A stretch of 64,000 bases of DNA from Acanthosoma haemorrhoidale (lineage: Eukaryota; Arthropoda; Insecta; Hemiptera; Acanthosomatidae): contig OV884011.1 of the NCBI GenBank assembly GCA_930367205.1, positions 126,127,910 to 126,191,909 of the forward strand. The letters are read 5' to 3'. Under the pieces are notes generated by a model. That model made no database searches. It had not been told where the DNA came from and was given only the letters and a program-made list of their open reading frames with translations. Positions 32,027 to 43,472 of this stretch are shown piece after piece. Made by a program: the position numbers and the translations under genes. Every line of letters begins with the position of its first letter. The first letter of the stretch is position 1.

Positions 32027-34006
32027 TCCCCGGGTCAAACGTAAACTTTTTTTTACTCCCTACGACAAATTTCTTCCTAGAATAGCCACTTCACTTCGAA
32101 ATATTAACTTTCTACAAACGATTAACGGTTATGTTATTCGCTCTGGTATCGTCCAGATTTTTCTTTTAAATTACTTATGGACCAGAAAGAAATAGACGCT
32201 ATAGTAATTGAGATACTAGGAAATTTGCAAAGCTCGCTCACAGTGAACTTTACACTGTGGAATCACACACCAATACGTAAATGATTATTATTATTAATGG
32301 GTTGTTTTTGGTTCAGACATTTGTTAGACGCGAAATTAGAGAGATAGTTGTCATTAACGCAAGTTAGGTATTTGATGGATTCAGAAACAGAGCCATAGCA
32401 AACAGTAGTGCACAGATAAATGTGAGGATATCCAGAATTAATTACACAGGGAGTGAAGAGTATTTCATCAATGCCTAGAGCTATTACTGAAACCAGTACC
32501 GTAATTCGTTCCGACACCCGATTGATTCCTAGTTTGGCAGCCGCAAAGTGTGGTTGGTAACACTTTGTAGCTAGTAGTGATTAAAAACCTAATCACTTTT
32601 ATAATCAAATTTCCTACTTACCAAAGTCTGCCTAAATTATTGTGTCCTAATTAGTTTACTCCTAAATGGCTCTTTTTATTTTGAAAATTTATGTAAAATA
32701 GATTTTTAAGGTGTGACGATCCCAACTAGTGTAGTATATCAAAACTGATTGCATTTCGAATTTTGTACATTGTTAACATTATGAAAAAGAGAATGTAAAC
32801 ATGATATGTTGATTGTTTGGCTTTTACGGTAATCATAAGCCTCGGGCTCTGTTTGCTTGGAATTTTACCATATAAATTGTACAATGGATGTCCCTAATTG
32901 CGTATTAAATATATAATATATAATAAAGATATAACTCTTGCTTGATAATATAAGCTATCTAAACATAATATGTACAAATTATGAAATTCTAAAGTTTAGA
33001 ATCTGTACTAAATTCACAAGCTCAAATTTAGTTTTTGAAAACCATACCTACGTTCAATAAGAACAAGATAAGACAAAAACACTTTTAGTTGTGTAACTTA
33101 TAAACGTAGACGTCATCAGAACCAGCATTGGTTTCAGCCTCGGGTGCTGAACCGACTAATCAAATCAATTCCGTCTGCCTGAAGATGGGAACTACCAAGG
33201 CCAGGAAATATCGGTGATTTTAATATTCGAACTTGTTCGGGAGTGTTCGAAATATTGTGAGAAATTTATATTATTAATAGATGACTTGAGCGTTTAATAC
33301 GAAAAATCATTTTATCGTGTATAATTGCTGATTGAAGGTTCCATTGCTGCTGACCTATCTAACACGATTACATTGACTTCTTAATAAGCCGTAATACGTA
33401 TTTAGGAAGGTGATAACCACAGATAAATTCAAATAAAACAAAACTGTTCATCAGCTTATCAAAGTATTTTTAAAATAAAAATAATATCAAATAAAAGCAT
33501 TCTAGCGAACAATACATGGAAGTATTTTCACACTGTTGGTTCTATTGAAGAAATTAAATTCCTGCATCATATTGCTGGAGGAAATTTTTTGAAGTTTATG
33601 AATTTAATTCTTTAGGGTTTTCAAGACATTATAGGTGGTGTATGGTTTAGCTGGTCACCAACAACTGCTCTAACTTAGCCACCTCGCATTGTAATATATA
33701 TAAATATAAAATATAATTATATTACTATTTAAAAAAAAACTTTGCTTAATTTTGGGATGTTGTTGTACACAATTATTCAAGACTTTCCTCTCCCACTGGA
33801 ACACGATGATAGAACTTTCTAGTGACGCTCTATCACAAACTGATATTTACTCGGTATCTAAGTTACCATGATGTGAGAATGGAGCCTTAAAAACTTACAA
33901 AGCTCAATAGTAGCTCTTGTATTCTTAAAGAATTGTTTAAAAAGAGATGCGTTGGTTATTAATTGTACCGCTTGGGTTAGATTTTTTTTTCTTTCTTAAT
34001 CTATAA
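32027..34006. other. AT-rich stretch, no gene recognised
   Basis: A minus-strand 84-codon frame (32263-32517) and a plus-strand frame near 32030-32200 look no better than chance. 33170-33220 holds the motif CCTGAAGATGGGAACTACC followed by GAAATATCGG (see findings). Confidence 0.45.
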
Positions 34007-34011
34007 AATAG

Positions 34012-34602
34012 GGTCGGGACGTAACTAGGGGGGTGCCTGGTCACCCTAGCCCTGGTGACAAGGGCGGATTGTTCGAGTTTATAACCTAGACAATCGTTTC
34101 ATGACGGCGTTAATATTTGACTCCATTTTGATACGTATGTGCCCCGACAATGCACTATGTTCAAGAGAAGAGGTACCGAGGTTTTTCATAAAGAATTAGT
34201 CAAGTTTTCAGAGTTCGAGCGAAAACCAATCGTCAACAAGTAAAGGTCGCGAGAGACTAATTAACAGGGCCAGGAGCCCTGGCTTAAGTACCCTCTCTGG
34301 GAGGGCTGCAAGGGCCTAGGCCGGCGGTTGGGTTTCCACACATGTGGCGATGAACCGCGACCGCCGCCTGATTACCCGACCCCTGGAGGGTAGAGGCTGC
34401 AAAAGGGTTGTTTATGTTTATGACTGATAGCTGGTGACCCTTCTTGTGTTACTTAGTTGGCTTCCGTCTTTTATTGCTTAACATATTTACAATGATTTAT
34501 ATTTGTTGATAATACATTTAGTTCATGTTATTTTACTTTTGCTTACAATATATGTGCAATAGAGTATAGGGTGATTTATCTTATGTAGTTAGCGGTCGCT
34601 AC
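34012..34602 (+). mobile_element. solo LTR, family X (short form)
   Basis: 591 bp ending GCGGTCGCTACA. AATAG lies at 34007-34011 and 34603-34607, a 5-bp duplication; the first LTR base has changed from T to G. It shares the short-form layout with the copy at 3772-4369, with an extra GC-rich block at about 34300-34400. Confidence 0.88.
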
Positions 34603-34607
34603 AAATA

Positions 34608-35842
34608 GTTTATTGAAAGAGAAACAAAATATGTAAATTGGAATGTGCTTATAGGTGATCCGTTCCAATGGTCCATGAAATTCTTCGCATGTACTTCCCT
34701 GTAGATTCATCTTGATTTTGAGTCTCCTCGTTCATTTGAATCAACAAAACTAATTTTATTGGCTTTAGTTATTGAAAAAAGTTAGATTCTTCATCATTTC
34801 CTTCTTTACTGACTCATATATTTGTTTGAAATTCATAAATAGTAATGTAGTTTGAAATTTTTGTCCCTAGTTCATTCCATCATTGCCTCAAACAGAAAAT
34901 AAGTTCATTGGTAAATTGGTCTTTCTTGAAGCCACTCGGTTGTTTTCCTAACGATTTCTTTTTGTACTGTATCAGTTTTCTGTTGATTGCCATCACCATT
35001 GTATTGTTACAACACTCTCTATGGAAAGGTCAAATGATTAGTTACCTTTCTGTTTGTTCAGACTGGGCCAGACATCCAGACTCAATTATTCACCTATTTA
35101 TATTATATGTTGCAGATTGAATTAGATTTTGCTGGATTTAGCGTTGATACATAACAGTACGCTTCCCTGAAGTATTTTCTGTGTGGTTTTATAGAAGTGA
35201 TTATCATGGTATCCAATCCCCTTAGCACAACTTCCATCCTTCAAAGAAGTTTCTGGACAATTGGAAATAAAGTTGGGGGAAAGCTGATAGAGAAGGCTTA
35301 GGGGTTTACTTTTTATTCTAGCATTGATTGCTCTTTTTGTCTATATTTAAAAACTCAGGACTTGGATAGCCACTTCATGGGTCAATTGAGTCAAGATCCA
35401 CGGAGAAGACACCGGACACGGACGATGTGCTCCTATCACAAAACTGCATGCACGGATTTAGGGAACACGTCCTTAAACTGTTCATTCACTATAGGGAGTG
35501 GAGGGACCGAGACTAATAACCTACTTAATGTTGGTTTACATTCCTATGACGAGTTTTGGCAACCTCCAGCATCAATCTCAAGGTGTCCCTTTTTAGTGCG
35601 GCTGACATTCCGCACAGTCCTGCCTTAGAAGCAGCTTCAATCCCCCCTTTTTCCGTCTTCTATTTATAACTTCAATTCGTAACTTCTCTTTGATCATCAC
35701 TCGTCCACGCTACATGGCCCACCTATCTCACCCTTCCCAGTTTCATAATTTTTATTCAGTCAGGCTCTTTGAACAACACATATACTTCTTAGTTTCCATT
35801 CACTTACATAACAAATAGGTAGGTCGTCGGAAAAGGTCTTTT
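34608..35842. other. no gene recognised
   Basis: An 88-codon plus-strand frame at 35362-35628 lies in a less AT-rich patch but has no recognisable motif or convincing splice sites. Confidence 0.4.
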
Positions 35843-36117
35843 TTAATATTTGGATGCCCCCTTTTGCCGGTTTTGATTGTAGCCTAGGTTTTCGATACAT
35901 ATATAAGAATTCGGGGAATTCGTATCTTATATAAAACAATGTTGGTATGCTGTGACTCACGACGGGTCATGTATGTTGACGCGGCGCAAAATAGCAGTTG
36001 GTTGTTTGAATGACATAATCATCCTCTTCGTTTTCACAGATTGTATCTCTTACCGGAAAACAAAGGTATGTACGGAAACTCAGATTCCTGCTGTAGTTGA
36101 TACTGACCAAAAGTCAC
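35843..36117. repeat. LTR-flanking duplication, copy 1
   Basis: About 272 bp directly upstream of the LTR at 36118, matched at roughly 90% (by eye) by 43203-43472, which lies directly upstream of the LTR at 43473. Shared blocks include GATACATATATAAGAATT and CAGATTGTATCTCTTACCGG. Confidence 0.85.
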
Positions 36118-36999
36118 TACCGGGTCGTCACACGGGGGGCCTAGTTACCCTAGCCCTAGTGACGAAGTGAAGGTTGAATAGGCTATGATCTGGACAATTG
36201 CTTCATGACGGGTCTTACTACTGTACTATCTGACTCCATATCTGATAGGTATGTGCCCCGAATGTGCACCTATTCAGGAGAAGAGGTATAGGGTAGGTAT
36301 TATAGGTAGTTTATGTGATCCTGGAATGACCACGAATTCACACTCGGTATCTAAGGGTAGGCGAAAACCGTCCGGATCTCAGAGGCAAGTGTGAACTGGA
36401 GAGAGGCAACCTGGATCACTGGGGGAAACACTGCTAGGTAAAGTTCGTAGGACCGCAGATGACCGTCGTCCGCAAGGAAGAAATCTCTTCCAATGTGGTG
36501 CTAGTTTTAGCGAGAAGAAGGTAGAGAATCCCACTAGGAAAGTGTGGGGTCTGACAAGGTCGGACTAAAACATAGCGAGGTTAGTAAAGAGAGAGGCAGA
36601 GGTTTTCATAAATGAGAAGGCCAAATCTTCAGTGCAGCTGCAAGTACCAGTACAGAGTTGGCCCTAGTAGCCAATTGGCTGGGGTTTTATTCTGGCCAAT
36701 CACGTCCAGTCAATAGGGCGAGGTTTTATTCTGATCGCATTGTAGGCTTGGACGAAGCTTGAATGTTCTAGACCAGGACCCAACCCCAGGGGTTACCTGA
36801 CTCCCTCTGCAGGGGCCTCTGAGCTAGTTTTTTGCATCTGCGTCTTTTATTGTTTACAATATTTACACCGATATGACTTATGGTTTGTTAATATTATTTA
36901 CATTTGTTTAGATTAATTTACAACATATTATAACCAATTTACAATATATATGCAATAGAGTTTAGGGTGATTTATCTTATGTAGTTAGCGGTCGCTACA
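36118..36999 (+). mobile_element. solo LTR, family X (long form)
   Basis: 882 bp, beginning TACCGGGTCGTC (second base mutated from TG) and ending GCGGTCGCTACA. GTCAC flanks it at 36113-36117 and 37000-37004, a perfect 5-bp duplication. The long form contains the extra segment 'GTCCGGATCTCAGAGGCAAG' and its surroundings that the short form lacks. Confidence 0.92.
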
Positions 37000-37004
37000 G
37001 TCAC

Positions 37005-37525
37005 CTTCATTCCAAGCGTCTTTTGTTATGATACCATGTACTTGGTTTTAGTTTAATTTAAGTTTCGATCGTCAGTAGCTACCCCATCCCAGAAACACCT
37101 TTAACGATGGACGACTTGAGCGTTCCACAATATCAATGTCATCATTGTATTACTCACCTTCAAGAGATCATCGTTTTACAATGCATTATCAGTTGCGACC
37201 ACCAATATTTTGAATGTATCTACTCTTAGTGGACAGGGTTTTTTTGCTTTATAGGTTTAATTCAATAAAATACGAGTATGTTTGTATGAAGTAAGAATTT
37301 CAGTTTTCAGAAAAGTAATTTTTTTTTTCCTACTCTGTTACTATTTATTATATTAGTTTGTCTATAAGCGTATTAAAAATGCAAAAGCGCCTTTAGCAGC
37401 AAATATTTAAATAAACTTAAATTCGTTCCTTAAATTAAGTAATATAGTTTGAAAAATAAACTAACAAATATACTTAGTCTAGATGATCTTCAATTCAGTA
37501 AACACCTTTGTTTCTAAAATTTCAG
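37005..37525. other. AT-rich stretch, no gene recognised
   Basis: Nothing identifiable before the acceptor-like site at 37508-37525. Confidence 0.5.
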
Positions 37526-37675
37526 TATTTATCGAATTTATGCATTAATTCACATAATAATAAGAAGCATAATGTGATCAATAACTTTATTAGTTTACTA
37601 ATTGAGGAAAAGTGCGGATGTAAGATACAAAAGAGATTTTCAACTGATGATAAGTGGAATAAAGCAGTAAAAAAG
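37526..37675 (+). CDS. candidate internal exon, unknown protein
   Basis: It is preceded by TTGTTTCTAAAATTTCAG, a good acceptor, and followed by AAAAAG|GTATTT, an acceptable donor. The single open frame across it gives 50 residues with mixed composition, including 'NNFISLLIEEKCGCKIQKRF' and 'STDDKWNKAVKK'. Exon length is a multiple of three (150 bp). I do not recognise the protein. The same frame stays open beyond the donor to 37840, so the splice donor is not proven. Confidence 0.35.
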
Positions 37676-38979
37676 GTATTTTCTTTCACTATTGACAGGT
37701 CAATACATCCGTGTGGTAATCTTTCTTTACATCTAACGATACATTTTGATGGATTAGCTCTTCAATCTCCCTTGAATAAATCACCTGACCTGTGCAACAA
37801 AGGACAATATACATTCTCACATATTGACCTAGTAAATTAATCAATTTTACTTGTTGCTGCAGGTTGTTTCTTACATAGTTGTTTAAATCTATATTTCTGA
37901 AAGATATCCCATCATTTACCTTGTTTATGTTGGACATTTAGCGGTTGCCATGGCACTCGATGCAATCTCACCTGAAACAGAGGCATGTTGTTAATATTAG
38001 TTGTATTTAACTATTTCTTATCTTATAACTTAGATAAAACTGATATTATTTAATTGAATGTCATGAGAATACACTTTTGCAGTTTATAGTATATTTTATT
38101 AACATCAGGCTTTTGGGTTTGTGTTATTTGCAATGGGATTGTCTTAAATTTATGATGGCCAAAGTTTTTTTATGGTTCATTGCTGGTTGTTGGTTAATAT
38201 AATACGAAAATTACCACTCGAGAGTAGTAATTGTGACACGATTAATTTCAAAAACTTGATGATGGCAGTGTAGATATCAGCTTAAAACTAGAACAAATAA
38301 AGGAAATTAGCTGATTTGCGATTCTCCTAATGATAGAGGTGATTTTTCAATGTCATCTAGTGACATAATCATCACTCCCACCCGTCTCTATATTTTTCTG
38401 CTTAGCCGTACCTTCCATTTCTAAGAGTTGTTCTGCTATTTCTTGCCTGCCTTTGAGGGTAAGATGATAAAGAAGTTGTCACAGGGGCTTTGTAGTGAAT
38501 GTATCTTGTCTTTTGCTAGGGGCCCTTTTTCTTCACATTCACCTGTCACATCCCTTTGTCAGAGGGCTCAAGATGATTTTGTAGAAGACAGTCGTGGATG
38601 TTACAACAGTCTTTCTGTATATCTGTATATCACGCTTTCATATATTTTAAAGAGGTGCAGATTGTCTATGACATCTGAAGTATCATGGAGCATTGTGTCC
38701 CGGGTATTTATGATCTTACCTTATAGTTCAAATATAAATTTTATACATCCGTAAAATGACGAGCACACGACTACTAAATATTCTGGTTTAAACTTTTTTT
38801 ACTGTTGTTGAATTTTCACTAGTTTACTGTTGATTGATTGAAATAATATCACACATGAACCATTATAACAAATTTGAAAATTCCAGAAGTATTGTCAATT
38901 ATCATATTAACTTGAATGCCCTAACAAGATATGTTCGTAACAAGAGGAATTGATTGTATTATTAAATGTTGAAGGAGAC
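37676..38979. other. no gene recognised
   Basis: A 108-codon plus-strand frame (38428-38754) has no recognisable motif. The rest is AT-rich. Confidence 0.4.
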
Positions 38980-39887
38980 TGTCGGGTCGTCACGAGCGGG
39001 GTGCCTGGTTACCCTAGCCCTGGTGGCAAGTGAGGGTTGTTTGAGTTTATAACCTGGACAATCGTTTCATGACGGCTTTACTATCTGACTCCATTTTTTG
39101 ATAGGTATGTGCCCCGACCAAGCACTATGTTCAGGAGAAGAGGTACAGGGAAGGTTTATAGGTAGTTTATGTGGTCTTGGAATGACTACGAATTCACACT
39201 CGGTATTTGAGGGTAGGCGAAAACCGTCCGGATCCCAAGGCGAATGTGAACCGGAGAGAGGCCGACTGGATTACCGCAGGAGGGCTGCTTGGAAAATTTG
39301 CAGGGCCACGGCAACCGTCGTCCGCGAGGGAGAGGTCTCCCAAGGAGGTACTAGTTTTAGTGAGACGAAGGCAGAGATTCCCACTAGGAAGGTGTGGGGT
39401 CTGACAACGCCGGAATAAAACGTAGCGAGGTTAGGAGAGAAGAGATGTAGAGGTTTTTCATAAAGAAGCAGTAGGTTTTCAGAGTTTCAAGCAGGGTAGC
39501 CACGAGCCAGTGAGTAGTTGCCAGGAGAGAATGATTTACAGGGGCTAGATCCTCAGCTTAAGTACCCCGCAAGCCTTGCCTTTAGCCAATCCCAATTAAG
39601 ATTGGTGTACTCAATGGCGTGTGGCTTCTTTGTCCTTTGGGAGAGGCTGGCAGGATCTTGTGGCCTCATCTGGTCTTCTACCTGGGACTGACAGCTGTTA
39701 CCCATCTCATGTAACTACTTGGCACCCCGCATTTTTTATTGCTTAACACATTTACAATGATTTATATTTTCTTCATGTTATTTAAATTTGTCTACAATAT
39801 ATTTTGTTCATGTTATTTACATTTGTTTACAATATATATACAATAGAGTATAGGGGGATTTATCTTATGTAGTTAGCGGTCGCTACA
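38980..39887 (+). mobile_element. solo LTR, family X (long form)
   Basis: 908 bp with TGTCGGGTCG...GCGGTCGCTACA. The flanks GAGAC (38975-38979) and GAGGC (39888-39892) match at four of five positions, consistent with an aged 5-bp duplication. It is the best-preserved long-form copy and a suitable family reference. Confidence 0.92.
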
Positions 39888-39892
39888 GAGGC

Positions 39893-41454
39893 ATTACTAT
39901 TTAATAGGATAAGTTGGCCTATTTCTTTCATCTATTTTAGTTAAAAATGCTCACTAGTATGTGTGATTTGTTTGAAATTAACATAATAGCGTATGATAAG
40001 TTTGTGAATTGATAAAAGAAATATTAAAATTTTCGTGAAATAAATTTTGAATATGTAATACTAAGTTTGCCATTTATTAAGTTAAATCAAAACCTAAAGT
40101 GCATATATTCGCTGAGAATCACTAGAGGATTTACTTTCAATCAAGTGGAAAGACAAACAAATCCTCTACATTAGTAGTAGTAGAGATGAGTATACAGTGA
40201 GAACTTTTTAAACTAGAACTTTTGATCTGGAAATTATGATACCTACAATGATATTTAATTCGGTTAATGCTTCGGTACGAAAACATTCTTTGTGCTCCTT
40301 TCATTTAGCAACAAAGATGGTGTTAGAGCTAACTGTGGGAGCTAATTGGAGTTAAGCGGGCGGTGTGGCCGGCCTGACGTATGATTTGCTTACTGCTAAT
40401 GGCACTTTCCCGTGAAGGGTTTGTCGTGTCACCCATTGTCAGTATACCAACTCCCATTGGATAGTATTTACGGCGTTAAGGGTGACTAACTACAACTAAA
40501 ACTAGCAAGTCAAAAGTACAGAATTAATGCATTTATTTTTGGGATAAACCAACAATCCGTCAATGGGGATCAGCCATTGGTGCCGACAGAGTGAACCACC
40601 GGGCCCGACGATCTATTATACATTAAATACCGAAATTTGGTTAAGATTTTGTTTGTTAGATATATGTTAGTTTTAAGTTTTATGTAGTTAGCTTCATCAC
40701 TGTTTAAACATTTATTGTTAATGAATATTATACCTTTATAACAATCAAAAATCATAATGTAAAATTCTTAAAAGTTGTATAAAATGTAGCCAAGCTACAG
40801 AAGATATAATGACCTATTGCAAATAGATTCATTTAGATAGAATCTATATTCAATTCCTTAATTTTAATAACAAGGGGGTATGGAAGAAGGGAGGGGAAAA
40901 AAAAACCGATACCTGAATGCTATTCATCCAGATGGCGGTCGAATATGTCTAATTACTCTTTCACACCTTGAGGCCATTGGTTGACGGTAGGTGTTGTTTC
41001 GCAAATCATTTTGACATACAAGCTACAATCACTACCCTCTATTGCATTTGTATCTTTGAGACACCTTATGCTAGTATCCTAACATTTTTTGAAATTATTT
41101 AAAATTTAAAGTTAAAAAGTTAAAATTTGTATTACCTGGTTGTTGTAAATAATAAATGGTGTTTACGACTGTTTAGCCCCAATGGGAACTATTTACATCA
41201 CACATTGTATTGGAGGTTTTGAGAAAATAACCTTATCTGTCTATATTTAGACCATACTACTTTATATATAGACCGCACTGCCATTGCCGACTTTTTTTGT
41301 TTACTTCTATGTTTTTGAACAAGTTGTTATTTAATTTTTGAATACTTGGTATTCCATACTATGACTATTGATGTCAGGGGTTATTTTTTTATCTTTTCAT
41401 TATATGTAAAAAATGCTTCAATTATTTCATGTTAACCGTGGTCGGTTTGTTATT
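39893..41454. other. no gene recognised
   Basis: Mostly AT-rich. 40320-40480 is less AT-rich without recognisable coding. A small inverted repeat (AGAGGATTT / AAATCCTCT) lies at 40125-40170. Confidence 0.45.
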
Positions 41455-41784
41455 GTTAGTTGGTTTGGTTTCTTCTTAACCTCAACCTGCTCCCGTTCAG
41501 TTTAATAGATATTTTGCAATTTCTTCCGCCACTATTGATGCAATTAGTGCAATTGAAGAATCTTTGTCCAAACAACCAAACGCACCTAGCATACCTAATG
41601 CGTTATTAACAGTAAATACGTTTCCACTCACTTCAACCCCTGGGCCTGTGTATATTAATACTAGCTTAAGTCCCTTTCTTTCTCCATGTGATGTTCAAGT
41701 GACCATAGGTCAGAAGAATTGCCACGTTTACGCTGTATCTATGTGCAGCTTTATTTTTAGCAATCAAGAAAATTTCCCATAAGC
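41455..41784 (+). CDS. exon-like module, copy 1, unknown protein
   Basis: After a strong pyrimidine tract and acceptor (CTCAACCTGCTCCCGTTCAG, ending 41505), the frame reads 'NRYFAISSATIDAISAIEES' then 'LSKQPNAPS', and stays open to a TAA near 41781. The first 30 codons are repeated at 43007-43096; of five codon differences three are synonymous, as expected for sequence that was under coding constraint when it duplicated. The intron-like upstream sequence (TTTGGTTTCTTCTTAA) is also shared. Family unknown; it may be a host exon, a duplicated pseudo-exon or part of a mobile element. Confidence 0.4.
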
Positions 41785-42950
41785 GATAACTTCCGCCCTC
41801 TCATCTTTTTTCAACCTTTACATTGCTTCTAAGATAATTAAGTAGAATGGTTCTCTGTTTCATCGTGGGATGACCAGAATGAGGAAGAATTATGGCTAGC
41901 CAGCAAGGAACAAATTATGTATAAGTTCATCAAACTGCTAAGGCCATTTAACACCATAGAACATTGAATGATTGTAGTTATTGATCGCTTCTAGAGACTT
42001 CTTTAAAAAATATATTAATGTATAATAACAGTTTCGAAATAATTCTGCAATGAATAACATCGAACGTAACGGTTATAAGAAAATCTATAAAGTTTTCCCC
42101 TAGTAAGCAAGTGGCATTTACAAAGAACTTAGGATCCATTGCCTTTAGATTAGGTAGGGGCATCGATTGGCCGAATGAAAGAAACGAAAAGACACGGATG
42201 GTCGGGACTGGGGTAGAATCCCGCCGGAGAGGGGAGCAATCACTATAGCCCAATTTATTAAGGGGCCCCTCCTGGCACCCCGGGTTTATCACCTGGGGTG
42301 GATCGATACTATAGGGGTCGGTCTCTCTTGCTGGGGGGGGGGGGGACAAAAAGGTGCCATCCATCAGCCAAGGCCTCCGGTTACATCTTCATTAACGCCG
42401 TTGTGGATGGGGAGTGGCTACGTGATCAATTAGGCCTTGGCCAACCGGCACGCTTCCTCTTCAGCCAATCTTCTAATTGGCCCGTCTTCGGCTCAACATG
42501 AAGCCTTGGAACGGTCAGTGCTTTTATAGTCTACTTGATTTTATCTGAGCGTTTCTTTTTATTTTGACAGGGGAGCGTTTTATTTGCTAAACCATAAACG
42601 TAAAACCTTGTGTTACTTAATTTATGACCAATATAACGGTATTACAAGTTAATATTGTTATGAATAGACATATCAATTTCCCGCATTATATCAAAAATTT
42701 TTTGTTAAAACTAATTTTTGGTATAATAAATAACCAAAATAAAATACTTTAAAAGAACGGAACAATATCTGCGTTCGGGGCTTTTTAACCCCACAGCTTA
42801 CAAGTTACTTTAGATTTATGTTTTTTTTGATGGTTTAAAAATTGCAAAAAAAAAATAAAATTTGAGTAACTTGAGAAATATTTGATTTAATGCTATGTTT
42901 CACGGTTTTTCTAAGTCATTTTTGGTTTCAGAATAGTAGTGCTATCTAGT
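41785..42950. other. GC-rich patch with poly(G) tract; otherwise no gene
   Basis: 42180-42500 is markedly less AT-rich and has a run of 13 G near 42335. The longest frames over it (67 codons plus, 128 codons minus) are unrecognised. The remainder is AT-rich. Confidence 0.4.
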
Positions 42951-43140
42951 TAGTGGGTTTGGTTTCTTCTTAATAATGGCTATTAACGTGCCCCAGGTCA
43001 GTATAATAGATATGTTGCCATTTCTTCCGCCACTATTGATGCAATTAGCGCAATTGAGGAATCTTTGTCCAAACAACCAAACGCACCTAGCAGAGCCCTA
43101 CTGGAATCAATATATCTCGTGTCTCTGAACTAAGAGTTAG
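42951..43140 (+). CDS. exon-like module, copy 2, unknown protein
   Basis: Paralogue of the module at 41455-41784, again following an acceptor-like CCCCAGGTCAG. It reads 'NRYVAISSATIDAISAIEES' then 'LSKQPNAPS', then diverges to 'RALLESIYLVSLN' and a stop at about 43131. The spacing between the copies is about 1.5 kb in direct orientation, so this is a tandem segmental duplication. Confidence 0.4.
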
Positions 43141-43202
43141 AGTTAGATAATTTTCTAGTAACCCCTTATTTCAATGGGAATACGTCGTGTTGTGGCGTAC
43201 CA

Positions 43203-43472
43203 GAATTTGGAGGCCCCTTTGGTCGGCTTTGGTTGTAGCCTTGGTTTCCGATACATATATAAGAATTGGGGGAATTTGTATCTTATATAAAACAATCTTG
43301 GTATGCCGTGACTCACGACTGGTCATGTATGTTGACGCAGCGAAAAATAGCAGTTGGTTGTTTGGATGTCATAATCCTCCTCTTCGTTTTCACAGATTGT
43401 ATCTCTTACCGGCAAACAAAGGTATGTATAGAAACTCAGATTCATACATAGTTGATACTGACCAAAAGTCAC
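43203..43472. repeat. LTR-flanking duplication, copy 2
   Basis: Matches 35843-36117 up to and including the GTCAC that forms the left target-site duplication of the LTR at 36118. Confidence 0.85.

Noticed and set aside
38428..38754. 108-codon plus-strand frame
   Set aside because: Open but without motif, composition change or good splice sites; about what chance allows in 64 kb.
39098..39418. 106-codon plus-strand frame in an LTR
   Set aside because: Lies wholly inside the solo LTR at 38980-39887; similar frames in sister LTRs are broken differently, so there is no coding constraint.
41978..42364. 128-codon minus-strand frame
   Set aside because: Its start lies across the poly(G) tract and its second half is AT-rich low-complexity translation; no motif supports it.
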